DNA of 64,000 nucleotides. Source: Sva-07 sp963728355. Lineage in GTDB: Bacteria > Actinomycetota > Acidimicrobiia > Acidimicrobiales > Ilumatobacteraceae. The notes beneath the pieces are model-generated. The model was not told the DNA's origin. It saw only the letters and a list, made by a program, of their open reading frames with translations, and did not search any database. The DNA is taken from NCBI GenBank assembly GCA_963728355.1, contig CAVSJQ010000015.1, positions 62,001 through 126,000 on the forward strand. Direction: 5' to 3'. This document shows, in pieces, positions 20,673 through 29,884 of the stretch; position 1 is the first letter of the stretch; every line of letters begins with the position of its first letter. The translations under genes were made by a program, and so were the position numbers.

Positions 20673-21566
20673 CTAGCTGTCGAGGACCCGGGCGAGGGCG
20701 GCTGCGGCATCCGACGGCCCCGCCACCGTCGTGAATCGTGCTCCGACCTGCTCGGCGAGTTGGCGGGCCTCGACCTCGTCCGACTCCGGTGCGACGATCA
20801 CGAGTTCGTCGAGACGGCGGGCGGCGCCGGCAACGTCGCCGGGCGCCGTCGCCCGGCAGTCCGACAGCAGCACGGTGATCTTGCGGCCGGCCTTCGACCT
20901 CGAGAGCTGGTCGGCGGCGGCGGTCAGCGCCCCGGCGACGTCCGTCGTGCCGAAGCCGCGCAGGGCCAACACCGAGTCGATCACCCGCTCGTTCGTCTTC
21001 GTGCCGTCCTGGCTCTTCGCTGCCACGACGTCTTTGCCGAACGAGAGCACCGAGTAGTCGTCCGGGCTGCGCCAGGCGACCGCGGAGGCGGCCACGGCCG
21101 CCGTGGCCAGCGGCCGACCGGTCATCGAACCGCTTCGATCGACCAGAAGGCAGATCGCCGTGCCGGGCGTGGACCACGACCGCACGCGCAGGTCGTCGGG
21201 GTCGACTGCGGCACCCTCGGCCCGGGCGGTGATCAGTGCGTCGAGGCTGGCGTCGACATCGAGGTCGCCGGCGTCGGGTCGGTACCGCTGCGTACGCAAC
21301 TGGCCGACGCCTCGTGGTGACGCCGGTCCCCGCTTGGCGAGGTCGAGGAACAGCCGACCGGCCAGTCGACGCGCGAGCTCGCGCAGTTTCGGATCGGTCG
21401 CTCCCGTGAGTTCGGCCAACAGTGCCAGCGTGTCGTCGGGGTCCTCATCGAGTGCACGCGAGAGGGCGTCCTCATCGAGTTCGCCCACCTCCGGTGAGAT
21501 CTCGTCGAAGTGCGGTTGCTGCTCCAGCGACCGGCGCGATGTCGTCTTCCGGCGGGCCTTGGACAC
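20673..21566 (-). CDS. VWA-domain protein, partner of MoxR ATPase
   Basis: 297 residues from the GTG at 21566. No better start was found between this codon and the moxR stop; the longer open frame overlaps moxR and looks like a shadow. The C-terminal half is a von Willebrand A domain with the metal-ion site DRSGSM, a conserved Thr in FGTTDVAG and SDCRA. The N-terminal half is charged and helical (RALDEDPDDTLALLAELTG). It lies directly downstream of a MoxR-type ATPase, the usual layout for chaperone pairs that insert metals or remodel protein complexes, but the client is not evident here. Confidence 0.82.
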   Translation of the reverse strand: MSKARRKTTSRRSLEQQPHFDEISPEVGELDEDALSRALDEDPDDTLALLAELTGATDPKLRELARRLAGRLFLDLAKRGPASPRGVGQLRTQRYRPDAGDLDVDASLDALITARAEGAAVDPDDLRVRSWSTPGTAICLLVDRSGSMTGRPLATAAVAASAVAWRSPDDYSVLSFGKDVVAAKSQDGTKTNERVIDSVLALRGFGTTDVAGALTAAADQLSRSKAGRKITVLLSDCRATAPGDVAGAARRLDELVIVAPESDEVEARQLAEQVGARFTTVAGPSDAAAALARVLDS

Positions 21567-21610
21567 CTCGTCGTCCGCGGCGTCACCCTCCTTCGCCGGT
21601 GGCGGGCTGT

Positions 21611-22567
21611 TCAGCGAGCCGGCGTCGCCCCGATCGGGGCGTTCGCTTTTCCCTCGTTCGACCCGCTGTCGTCGCGTTTGCCGAACACCTCGGTCCAGAG
21701 CTCTCGCACGATGTCCTCGGTCGAGCGCGTCGCGCCCTCGCGAAGTCGCACCCGCCCCGACAACGCCACGAGCGCGGCGTCGAGCGACACGTCGCCGGCG
21801 GCCACCGACGACCCGCGCACCGCAGCCAACGACGACGCCACCGCACACATGTCGATCGCACCACGCACCGAGGATCCGACTCGGAGATCGGGATGCGATC
21901 GCGTGCGCCGGACGAGTTCTACGACCTTGGCGACCCAGTCGGGGTCGAGGTCACTGCCACCCGATTCGCGCAGCGTGATCTGTCGCTCGTCGGTGGCGGT
22001 CTGGTAGTCGACGGCGAGCCGGCAGACGCGGTCGTACACCGCTCCGGAGATACGAGCGGTGCCGATCGCATCGAACGGATTCATCGCCGCAACGAGGCGG
22101 AAACCGGGAGCGGCTGCGAGCCGGCCGAGGCGCGGCACGTGGAGTTCGCCCTCGCTCATCACGGTGATCAAGACGTTGAGGGTCTCCTCGGGCACACGGT
22201 TGATCTCCTCGATGTACAGCAGTGAACCGTCGCGTAGCGCCGATGCGAGCGGTCCGTCGACGAAGACATCGGCGTCGTAGCCCTCGGCCATGACCCTCGC
22301 CGGATCGAAGTGGCCGACGAGTCGGGCAGGGGTCAGTTCGGCGTTGCCCTCGACGAACTCGAAGCCGACACCGAGCTCGTGGGCAACGGTGCGCAACAGC
22401 GTCGACTTGCCGGTGCCCGGCGGCCCCTCGATGACGACGTGGCGGTCGGCGACGAGCGCGGCGACGATCAGTTCGATCTCGCGCCGGCGGCCGACGACCG
22501 TCGAACCGATCGACGTGACGAGTTCGGACGGGAGGGGTTGCACACCCCGGGCGGCGGACTCAGACAT
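21611..22567 (-). CDS. MoxR-family AAA+ ATPase
   Basis: 318 residues. Walker A is GPPGTGKSTLL, Walker B is SLLYIEEINRVPEE, and a sensor-like AAMNPFDAIGTA segment follows. It belongs to the MoxR/BchI-like branch, which works with VWA-domain proteins to remodel or activate other proteins. The VWA gene follows about 45 bp downstream. It starts at the ATG at 22567 (MSESAARG). Confidence 0.9.
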   Translation of the reverse strand: MSESAARGVQPLPSELVTSIGSTVVGRRREIELIVAALVADRHVVIEGPPGTGKSTLLRTVAHELGVGFEFVEGNAELTPARLVGHFDPARVMAEGYDADVFVDGPLASALRDGSLLYIEEINRVPEETLNVLITVMSEGELHVPRLGRLAAAPGFRLVAAMNPFDAIGTARISGAVYDRVCRLAVDYQTATDERQITLRESGGSDLDPDWVAKVVELVRRTRSHPDLRVGSSVRGAIDMCAVASSLAAVRGSSVAAGDVSLDAALVALSGRVRLREGATRSTEDIVRELWTEVFGKRDDSGSNEGKANAPIGATPAR

Positions 22568-22642
22568 GTGACCTCATCGTCAGTCGAACCTAGCGACCGG
22601 CGTGCGTCGACGACGGATCAGCAGTCCAGGCCGGGTATCCAC

Positions 22643-23797
22643 TCAGCCGTGGACGACGACCCCGCGGATGTTCGTGCCGTCGCGCATCGCCTGGTAGCCG
22701 TCGTTGATCTCGTCGAGCGAGTAGCGGCTGGTGATCAGCTCGTCGAGTTTGAGCTGGCCGTCTCGGTACATGTCGAGGAGCCGTGGGATGTCGGCGCGCG
22801 GGTTGAGCGAACCGAAGATCGTGCCCTTGATCTCCTTGTTCCACATCGCCAGCTCGAACAGGTTCACCGACGACTCGGTCTGGGTCATCGGGGCGACCCC
22901 AGTGACCACGATGGTGCCGCCCTTGCCGGCGAGCTGCGTGCCGAGCGCCATCAGGTCGCCGTACAGCACACCGGGGGTCATGATCACCTTGTCGGCCATC
23001 ATCCCCCGGGTCATCTCCATCACCGCAGGCAACGCTTCCTCCATCGACGTGAACGCCTCGGTTGCACCGAATTCCATCGCCTTCTCGCGCTTGAACTCGA
23101 TCGGGTCGACGGCGACCACCCGACGGGCGCCCGCCATCGCCGCGCCCTGTACGGCGTTGATCCCGATGCCACCGATGCCGACGACCACGACGGTGTCGCC
23201 GGGAGCGACCGCGGCGCGATTGGTGGCCGATCCCCAGCCGGTGGCGACGCCGCACGAGACGAGCGCGACCGCTTCGAGCGGCAGGTCGGTGTCGACCTTG
23301 ATCACTTGATCGACCGAGACCGCGGAGAACTGCGAGAACGTGCCGAGCTTGGCGAACAGCGTCAGGTCGGCGCCGCCGTCGGCGAGACGGTGGCGGCTGG
23401 TGCCGTCGGTGATCATGCCCTTGAGGAAGGCGCCCGCGCCCGCATCGCAGAGGTTCTGACGACCGGTCGAGCAGTAGCGGCACGTGCCGCACGACGGCAC
23501 GAACGATGCAGACACGTGGTCGCCGACGGCGACGCTGGTGACCCCTGGACCGACCTCGGCGACGACACCGGCGCCCTCGTGCCCGCCCACGACGGGCCAG
23601 AGATCGTCGATGCCCATCAACGGCCAGGCTTCGCGTGGAGGGACCATGTCACCGGTGACCATGTGCTCGTCGCTGTGGCAGAGGCCGGCGGCCTTCCATT
23701 CGACGATGACCTCATCGGCCTTCGGCGCGTCGACCTCGATCTCCTCGATCCGCCACTCCTGGTCGGTCCCGTGGAGCACTGCTGCCCGGCTCCTCAT
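22643..23797 (-). CDS. NDMA-type zinc alcohol dehydrogenase, copy 1
   Basis: 384-residue medium-chain zinc dehydrogenase. Catalytic zinc ligands fall in AGLCHSDEH and GGHEGAG, the structural zinc site is CGTCRYCSTGRQNLC, and the nucleotide fold is GIGGIGINAV. The extra loop before GGHE (PPREAWPLMGIDDLWPV) and the overall sequence fit the NDMA-dependent alcohol dehydrogenase family, whose tightly held NAD(H) is thought to be recycled through mycofactocin. Genes for making mycofactocin lie about 11 kb away (34879-36475), which supports this. It follows copy 2 by about 10 bp. Substrate unknown. Confidence 0.88.
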   Translation of the reverse strand: MRSRAAVLHGTDQEWRIEEIEVDAPKADEVIVEWKAAGLCHSDEHMVTGDMVPPREAWPLMGIDDLWPVVGGHEGAGVVAEVGPGVTSVAVGDHVSASFVPSCGTCRYCSTGRQNLCDAGAGAFLKGMITDGTSRHRLADGGADLTLFAKLGTFSQFSAVSVDQVIKVDTDLPLEAVALVSCGVATGWGSATNRAAVAPGDTVVVVGIGGIGINAVQGAAMAGARRVVAVDPIEFKREKAMEFGATEAFTSMEEALPAVMEMTRGMMADKVIMTPGVLYGDLMALGTQLAGKGGTIVVTGVAPMTQTESSVNLFELAMWNKEIKGTIFGSLNPRADIPRLLDMYRDGQLKLDELITSRYSLDEINDGYQAMRDGTNIRGVVVHG

Positions 23798-23807
23798 GAT
23801 GTCCCCC

Positions 23808-24935
23808 TCAGTCGTAGATCAGGACGCCACGGATGTTCTTACCGTTGCGCATGTCCTCGAAGCCCTGATTGATCTCGTCGAGCGAGTAGGTGTTGGTGAC
23901 GAGCGTGTCGAGGTCGAGCTGGCCCTGGGTGTAGAGCTCGAGGAGCGCCGGAATGTCCTTGCGGATGTTCGCCGACCCGAACAGCGATCCGATCAGCTGC
24001 TTCTCGAACAGGGTGAGGAACGCACCTGGGACCGCCATCGATGCCTCAGAGGTCGGGTGGATGTTCGTGACCACGATCTTGGCCCGCTTGCCGCCGAGGT
24101 GGAATGCCTCGCCGAGCGCGTCGCCGTCACCGACGCCCATGGTCATGATCACCTTGTCGAAGCCCCGTCCCCACGTGGAGTCGCCCAGCGCCTCCATGGC
24201 CTCGGCGACCGAGGCATAGGTGTGGGTGGCGCCGAGTTCCATCGCCGTCTCGCGCTTGAACTCGACGGGGTCGATCGCTGCGATGACACGAGCACCCGCC
24301 AGCTTGGCGCCTTGGATCGCGTTGGAACCGATGCCGCCGGCACCGACCACCGCCACGAAGTCGCCCGGGCCGACTTCAGCTGCGTACACCGCAGAGCCCC
24401 AGCCGGTGACGACACCGCAGCCGAGCAGGCACGCCCGGTCGAGCGGCAGTTCCTTGTCGATCTTGACGCAGCTCGATTCGTGGACCACGGTGTGCTGGGC
24501 GAACGTGCCGAGCAGGCACATCAGTCCCAGGTCCTCGCCGTCGGCGGTGTGGTGGCGAGCGGTGCCGTCGGAGATCTGGCGACCGGTCGGGAACGCCTCG
24601 CCGCCGACGTCGCACAGGTTCGAGTGGCCCGATGCACAACTCGGGCATCGCCCGCACGCCGGGATGAAACCGAACACGACGTGGTCGCCGGGCTCGAGTC
24701 CGGTGACGTTCGGACCGACCTCCATCACGATACCGGCACCCTCGTGTCCGCCGATCAGCGGCATCGGCGACGTCGCCCCGGCGAGGTCACCGGTGACGAG
24801 GTGCTCGTCGGAGTGGCACATGCCCGACGCCTTCAACTGCACCAGGACCTCTCCGGCTTTCGGCGGGTCCAGTTCGATGGTCTCGACACTCCATTCCTGG
24901 CCGATTTCCCTGAGTACTGCTGCCTTGGTCTGCAT
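23808..24935 (-). CDS. NDMA-type zinc alcohol dehydrogenase, copy 2
   Basis: 375-residue paralogue of the downstream gene (about half the residues look alike). Zinc ligands are in SGMCHSDEH, GGHEGAG and CGRCPSCASGHSNLC; the nucleotide fold is GAGGIGSNAI. It lacks the short insertion before GGHE seen in copy 1. As first gene of the pair it probably drives expression of both. The two copies likely differ in substrate; both probably depend on mycofactocin as redox partner. Confidence 0.88.
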   Translation of the reverse strand: MQTKAAVLREIGQEWSVETIELDPPKAGEVLVQLKASGMCHSDEHLVTGDLAGATSPMPLIGGHEGAGIVMEVGPNVTGLEPGDHVVFGFIPACGRCPSCASGHSNLCDVGGEAFPTGRQISDGTARHHTADGEDLGLMCLLGTFAQHTVVHESSCVKIDKELPLDRACLLGCGVVTGWGSAVYAAEVGPGDFVAVVGAGGIGSNAIQGAKLAGARVIAAIDPVEFKRETAMELGATHTYASVAEAMEALGDSTWGRGFDKVIMTMGVGDGDALGEAFHLGGKRAKIVVTNIHPTSEASMAVPGAFLTLFEKQLIGSLFGSANIRKDIPALLELYTQGQLDLDTLVTNTYSLDEINQGFEDMRNGKNIRGVLIYD

Positions 24936-24990
24936 GACGCGAACAGTACGTCAGGTGTCATCTCGCGGCGGCATCGGACACACTGGGTCG

Positions 24991-25515
24991 ATGACGGGAC
25001 CAGGCACCGATCCGCAGAGCGTCGTCGACCAGGTCAGATCGTTGTCGGACGACGACCTGCACAACCTCGCCGAAGTGGTCCGTCAGATCCAGATCGAGCG
25101 GGCGATCGACAGCGGCGATCACGACGCGATCATCGCCGCCGGCTTCGAGTCGGGCTTCGGACGCGACGGCCTCGGCGTGCTGCCGTGGGTGGAGGGCAGC
25201 GTGGTCGTGTGCCCCGGCGGCATGGTCTCGAAGTCCAAGACGAACCATCGCTGCCGGTTCGTCAGCGTTGACGACGTCTGGGTCTGGGATTCCGGCTTGT
25301 TGTTACGCGAGGACAAGCGCTCGTCCCCCGGCACCGATGACGGGTTCCGCGCGGTCGCGCTCGTTCCGCTCGTCGACGGCACCGAACTCGACGTCGTCAC
25401 GGGCAGGGCACGCAGCGGTCAGCACGCCGTCGACCACGTGGTGAGCTACGAGGTGCGCGGCGGCGAACTCGTCGAGGTCAGCCAACGCACCGTCACCCCC
25501 GCCAACATGCGCTGA
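24991..25515 (+). CDS. Protein of unknown function
   Basis: 174 residues from the ATG at 24991 (MTGPGTDPQSVVDQ). The N terminus is helical (VRSLSDDDLHNLAEVVRQIQIERAI), followed by a mixed alpha/beta part with conserved-looking VVCPGGMVSKSKTNHRCRF and VWVWDSGLL segments. No signal peptide, membrane helix or known catalytic motif is seen. It is divergent from the alcohol dehydrogenase pair with 55 bp between, and converges on the protease gene past a hairpin. Coding is supported by the even protein-like composition and normal start. Confidence 0.7.
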   Translation: MTGPGTDPQSVVDQVRSLSDDDLHNLAEVVRQIQIERAIDSGDHDAIIAAGFESGFGRDGLGVLPWVEGSVVVCPGGMVSKSKTNHRCRFVSVDDVWVWDSGLLLREDKRSSPGTDDGFRAVALVPLVDGTELDVVTGRARSGQHAVDHVVSYEVRGGELVEVSQRTVTPANMR

Positions 25516-25548
25516 CCGCCTCCAGCCAGCTCGACCCGGCAGTCCGAC

Positions 25549-25599
25549 CGAAACGTGCGCACGAGACCGGCACCGGCGGTCGCATGTGCGCACTTTTCG
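25549..25599. terminator. Hairpin between convergent genes
   Basis: A 14-bp inverted repeat with one mismatch (25549-25562 and 25586-25599, core GTGCGCAC) ends in CTTTTCG on the plus strand. It lies between the unknown gene ending at 25515 and the protease gene ending at 25616, and probably stops both transcripts. Confidence 0.65.
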
Positions 25600-25615
25600 G
25601 AGTGGTGGTCGAGGT

Positions 25616-28558
25616 TCAGCGGGGCACGACTCGCACTTCGATGTACCGGTCGGCGGGAAGCCAGCGCTGGGCGGCTGCTCGGATCTCGGCGGCGTCGATG
25701 ACCTCGACCCAGCGTGCCTGGCCGAGGAACTCGTCGAAGGAGGCGTTGCCGGCAGGATCGGTCAGCACCGACAGCACCTCGTCGTTGACCTGTTCGTTGC
25801 TGAACAGCTGAACCCGCTGCCGGATGTTCTCGGCGGCCGCCTGGAATTCGCGATCGCTCGGGCCGTCCGTGCGCAGAGCCTCGAGCTGGGCGGTGACGGC
25901 GTCGACGACCTCGTCGAGCAGCTCCGGCGCCGTGGTGTTCGATATGTAGGTCTCTGCGTTCGGCGAGGCACCATCGGTGAGCTGGACGAATGCGAACGGC
26001 GAGTACGAGTCGCCCAACTCCTCGCGTACGACGTCGGTCAGTCGAGCGGCGACCACCTCCTGCAGGATCGCCGCGGTGATGTCGTCGCGCCGATCGGGCG
26101 TGGCCGGCGCCGTGAACAACAACGCCACCGATGCCTGAGCACCCTCGCCGGCTGCGGTCTGCTCGACGACGATCCCCGACGGCGGTGCCGGTTCCACGAA
26201 GTCGACCGATTCGACCCGGTCCGTCGACGGCAGGGTGGCGAGGTAGCGCCGCGACAACTCGGTCGCCGCAGCGATGTCGAAGTCGCCGCTGAAGGCGAAG
26301 GAGAAGTCGGATGCGTCGCCGAATCGGTCGCGGTAGACGCGTTCGATGTCGTCGGCGGTCACCGAGTTCAGCGAATCGACCGTGGGGAGAAGGAACCGAG
26401 GGTCGTCGTACCTGGCGTCCAGCAGCGTCGCGAATTCGGCGTATCCGGGGTCGATCGATGGATCGGACGCAATCGTCAGTTCGTCGTCGAGGTACTGCTC
26501 GAGTGCGATCAGATCGACCCGAGGCTGCGTCATCGAGAGATGGATCAACTGGAACAGGGACTCCAGGTCGCTCGCTGCCGCTCGTCCACGGAACCCCTCG
26601 GTGAAGGCGTCGATCGACGCCTGGATGTCGACGTCCTTGTCGGAGAGGTAGTCGGCCAACTCCACGGGCCCGTAGGTGGCGATGCCGCTCTGGCCGACCA
26701 CGGCGCCGGCTGCGTCGGCAGCGGGAACGTCGCCGTCGTCGAGCACCGCCAGCCCGCCGGGGCTGCGGGCCTCGAAGGCGACCTGTCCCTCGACGATGAG
26801 GCTGGTGTTGAGCGACACGCTCACCCCGTTGTCGAATTCGAGCAGAACGGGATCGACGAAGCCGGCCATCCCGTTCGCGCTGAGCCGGTCGCGGGAGATC
26901 TCCTCGATCGGCTCGGGGGCGACCATCAGGTCGCCGTCGATGCCGTCGTCGTCGGGACGCGGCGAGAGCTCGCGCTCCAGCATCGACGCCGCCTGGGCCG
27001 CGAACGTCGCTTCGCCGGGGACGTCGTCGATCTCACCGGCCGGCACGACGACCAGGACGTGCGGTGCTGCCGCGGCGAGGCGTTGCACGAACCGGTAGGC
27101 GATCGTCTCGGGCGTCGCCCGATCGAGCACGGCCTCGGTGAAGTCGAACTGGGCGTCCGCCGTCGGGATCGGTTCGTCGACCAGTGCGTGGCGCACGTAC
27201 TCGTCTGCGAAATCGGCGTCCTGGCGCGACTCCCGGCCGTCGTACGTCGACTGCGCCGAGGTGCGGTACGACGCGATCACGCGGTCGACCTCGGCCTGGC
27301 TGAATCCGAATCGGCGCACCCGTTCGTACTCGTCGAAGACCGCCTGCGCCGACGCCTCGAGTGCGTCGCCGTCGGCCGACACGATGATCTCGGGTGCGTC
27401 CAGGCTTCGGACCAACCCACTGGAATCCACTCGGGCGTCGTCGAACGGCGCCTCGCCGCGTACGGCGTCGTTGCCGAGACGGGTGGCGATCATGGCGAAG
27501 GCCATCGAATCGAGGATCGAGTTCTGGAACTCGGTCTCGGCCGGCTCGTCCTGCACGGCCGCGACGGGCAAGGTCACCTGAGCGAAGCCTTCCGCCACGT
27601 CGGGATCGGCGAGGATCACCACCTGCGGCTCGGCGGCTGGTTCGACGGTCGGTTCCGGTCGGGACGGCGACGCTCCCCTGGCGCGCAGCGGACCGAATCG
27701 CTCGACGATGCCGTCCGAAATCGTGGTCGTGTCGATGTCGCCGACGACGACGACCGCCGCGTTGTCGGGTCGGTACCAGTCGTCGTAGAACGCCCGCAAT
27801 GCGGCGGCGTCGGTCGCCATGATCGCTTCGTCGGTGCCGATCGGATCCTTGCCCTCGTATGGCGAGTCTGCGAGGAACAGTTCCTCGAGTGCATCGAAGA
27901 TCCGTCCGTTCGAACTCGCCTCCGACCCGCGCCATTCGTCGAGCACCACGCCCCGCTCCGCTTCGACCTGTGCCTGATCGATCGTGGCGGCCGACAGCCA
28001 CTGCTCGAGCACGTCGAGACCGGTGTCGACGACCGCAGGGTCGGCCGTCGGCATCGTCAGCTGATAGACGGTTTCGTCGTAATCGGTGTAGGCGTTGATG
28101 TCGGCACCGAAGCCGGCGCCGAAGCTGCGCAGCACGGCGATCAGTTCGTTCTCGGGGAACTCCTCGGTGCCGTTGAACAGCATGTGTTCGAGGAAGTGGG
28201 CGCCGCCGTCCTGCGTGTCGTCCTCGAGGACCGATCCGGCATCGACGGCCAGGCGCATCTCGACGCGGCCGCCGGGATTGTCGTTGTCGCGAATGAAGTA
28301 GCGCAGCCCGTTGTCGAGTTCACCGATCACGATGGCAGGGTCGGGTTCGCTCAGCGACGGCAACCCGGTCGGATCGGGCGCGGTGACGGGCGTGGAGCCG
28401 TCGACCGGCAGCGCCGGTGCCGTGCTGGGAGCTGCGCCCTCAGCGGACGAGACGCTCCTGACCTCGACGTCCGTCGTCGGGGTGCAGGCTGCCAGCAGCC
28501 CGGCCAGGAGGACCGCCGTGGCGGCCCACGGACGTCGAGGCCGGCGAGCGGAGTTCAC
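25616..28558 (-). CDS. M16-family zinc metalloprotease, lipoprotein
   Basis: 980-residue pitrilysin-type protease with two M16 halves. The first half has the inverted zinc motif HFLEH (His121, Glu124, His125) and the distal Glu in VEAERGVVLDE, so it should be active. The second half lacks the motif, as usual. A lipoprotein signal with lipobox LLAAC (Cys25) places it outside the membrane. The GTG start overlaps the stop of the precorrin-2 dehydrogenase gene (GTGA). It likely degrades peptides or surface proteins; no link to sulfur metabolism beyond the shared strand is apparent. A 1180-codon open frame on the other strand is a shadow. Confidence 0.9.
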   Translation of the reverse strand: MNSARRPRRPWAATAVLLAGLLAACTPTTDVEVRSVSSAEGAAPSTAPALPVDGSTPVTAPDPTGLPSLSEPDPAIVIGELDNGLRYFIRDNDNPGGRVEMRLAVDAGSVLEDDTQDGGAHFLEHMLFNGTEEFPENELIAVLRSFGAGFGADINAYTDYDETVYQLTMPTADPAVVDTGLDVLEQWLSAATIDQAQVEAERGVVLDEWRGSEASSNGRIFDALEELFLADSPYEGKDPIGTDEAIMATDAAALRAFYDDWYRPDNAAVVVVGDIDTTTISDGIVERFGPLRARGASPSRPEPTVEPAAEPQVVILADPDVAEGFAQVTLPVAAVQDEPAETEFQNSILDSMAFAMIATRLGNDAVRGEAPFDDARVDSSGLVRSLDAPEIIVSADGDALEASAQAVFDEYERVRRFGFSQAEVDRVIASYRTSAQSTYDGRESRQDADFADEYVRHALVDEPIPTADAQFDFTEAVLDRATPETIAYRFVQRLAAAAPHVLVVVPAGEIDDVPGEATFAAQAASMLERELSPRPDDDGIDGDLMVAPEPIEEISRDRLSANGMAGFVDPVLLEFDNGVSVSLNTSLIVEGQVAFEARSPGGLAVLDDGDVPAADAAGAVVGQSGIATYGPVELADYLSDKDVDIQASIDAFTEGFRGRAAASDLESLFQLIHLSMTQPRVDLIALEQYLDDELTIASDPSIDPGYAEFATLLDARYDDPRFLLPTVDSLNSVTADDIERVYRDRFGDASDFSFAFSGDFDIAAATELSRRYLATLPSTDRVESVDFVEPAPPSGIVVEQTAAGEGAQASVALLFTAPATPDRRDDITAAILQEVVAARLTDVVREELGDSYSPFAFVQLTDGASPNAETYISNTTAPELLDEVVDAVTAQLEALRTDGPSDREFQAAAENIRQRVQLFSNEQVNDEVLSVLTDPAGNASFDEFLGQARWVEVIDAAEIRAAAQRWLPADRYIEVRVVPR

Positions 28559-29157
28559 GGCGAGAGACTACGGCCGGCAACCGCCTCGGCGATGCCGCGT
28601 CGCACCCGTTGCGTCCAGTCGACGTCCTCGGTCGACAGGCCGTCCGACTGCACGGCGGCCCGCTCGCGCGCCAGCGTTTCGGCCAGTGCACCGATCTCGT
28701 CGGTGAGGAATTCGTCGATCACGTTGCGCAGCTCACGCGCCAGCGCCGGGCTGGCACCGTCGGTGCTGACCGCCACGGTCACGCGTCCACGGCGGGCGAT
28801 GGCCGGAAGGATGAACTCACAGTCGACGGGCTGGTCGGCCGCATTGGTCCAGATGCCCCGATCACGCGCTTGCGTCGAGATGGCGGCATCCACAGCCTCG
28901 TCGCCGGTCGCCGTGACGACCAAGCGGACGGCGTCCAGATCGGAGGGCTCGAACGGTTTCGCTCGCAGGTCGTCGATGATCGAAGCATCGACGTGCTCGC
29001 TCATCTCGGCCGCCACGAGCCGTATCCGGGCGCCGGCGGCGGCGAGTCCCTCGGCCTTGCGGGCGCCGATCCGGCCCCCGCCGACGACGAGGACCGGCAC
29101 GTCGTGCAGGTCGAGAAACACCGGATAGGCGAACGTCGACGCCGGTCGTGTGGGCAT
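28555..29157 (-). CDS. Precorrin-2 dehydrogenase / siroheme synthase N-terminal type
   Basis: 200 residues from the ATG at 29157. An NAD-binding fold with VLVVGGGRIGARKAEGL, the TNAADQPVDCEFILPA segment typical of CysG/Met8, and STDGASPALARELR. It oxidises precorrin-2 to sirohydrochlorin and, in the family, often also inserts iron to make siroheme. It is divergent from cysH with a 70-bp gap, and the downstream sulfite reductase needs siroheme, while cobA (31662) makes precorrin-2. So this set rebuilds split CysG activity from two genes. Confidence 0.9.
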   Translation of the reverse strand: MPTRPASTFAYPVFLDLHDVPVLVVGGGRIGARKAEGLAAAGARIRLVAAEMSEHVDASIIDDLRAKPFEPSDLDAVRLVVTATGDEAVDAAISTQARDRGIWTNAADQPVDCEFILPAIARRGRVTVAVSTDGASPALARELRNVIDEFLTDEIGALAETLARERAAVQSDGLSTEDVDWTQRVRRGIAEAVAGRSLSP

Positions 29158-29227
29158 GAACAGGAGTGTAGAAACGTAATTCCCTACAAAGTTGATCTGG
29201 TTGGTCGGAATTGATTGAATACTTCCC

Positions 29228-29884
29228 GTGACCGACCTCACCGACCGTCCGGAAGAGACCGACGATCCCGTCGTCGACGCCCACCGAGTCCTGCGTTGGG
29301 CGCACCGTCGATTCGGTGGCGGGCTCTGTGTGACCGCGAGTTTCGGCGACGCCGTGCTCGCTCATGTCGCCAGTGAGGCCATCCCCGGCGTGGAGATCAC
29401 CCTGCTCGACACGGGATATCTCTTCGCGGAGACCGAGTGGTTCGCCAGCGACCTGCGCTCGCGCTTCGATCTCGACATCCGCGTCATGAGGCCCGAGCCC
29501 GGCCTGCCCGTCAACGTGTGGCAGACCGACACCGACGCCTGCTGCGCGGCACGCAAGGTCGAGCCACTCAGCCGGGCGCTCGCCGGACGGACCGCATGGG
29601 TCAGCGGCCTGCGCCGCAGCGACTCCGACGCCCGCCGCACTGCGCCGTTCGTCCACGAGGACCTGCTGCGCGGCGTGGTCAAGGTCAACCCGCTCGCCGG
29701 CTGGACCGATGCACACGTGGTGACCTACGTCGCGGCGTACGGCATCCCCGATCATCCGCTCGCCGAACGCGGCTACCCGTCGATCGGCTGCTGGCCGTGC
29801 ACACGACCGGTCGCTGCGGGCGACGACCAACGCGCCGGCCGATGGGCCGACAGCGCCAAGACCGAATGCGGGTTGCACCCGTGA
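29228..29884 (+). CDS. cysH: Phosphoadenylyl/adenylyl-sulfate reductase
   Basis: 218 residues. The Cys pairs Cys105-Cys106 and Cys188/Cys191 mark a [4Fe-4S] enzyme of the APS-reductase type, and the catalytic Cys214 is in the C-terminal ECGLH. It reduces activated sulfate to sulfite with thioredoxin. GTG start at 29228. Its stop overlaps the start of the sulfite reductase gene (GTGA), so both are translated together. The 70-bp AT-richer gap upstream contains an AATTCC/GGAATT inverted repeat that could be an operator. No sulfate transporter or ATP sulfurylase is in the window. Confidence 0.92.
   Translation: MTDLTDRPEETDDPVVDAHRVLRWAHRRFGGGLCVTASFGDAVLAHVASEAIPGVEITLLDTGYLFAETEWFASDLRSRFDLDIRVMRPEPGLPVNVWQTDTDACCAARKVEPLSRALAGRTAWVSGLRRSDSDARRTAPFVHEDLLRGVVKVNPLAGWTDAHVVTYVAAYGIPDHPLAERGYPSIGCWPCTRPVAAGDDQRAGRWADSAKTECGLHP

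Noticed and set aside
22310..25271. Long plus-strand frames opposite the MoxR and alcohol dehydrogenase genes
   Set aside because: Composition typical of antisense frames; the minus-strand proteins have intact motifs.
25586..29128. 1180-codon open frame on the plus strand opposite the M16 protease
   Set aside because: Arg/His/Gly-rich sequence without motifs, mirrored by a clear protease on the minus strand; a high-GC shadow frame.
29158..29227. Riboswitch upstream of the sulfur genes
   Set aside because: The gap is only 70 bp and I could not fold a known SAM or cobalamin element; only a short inverted repeat is visible.
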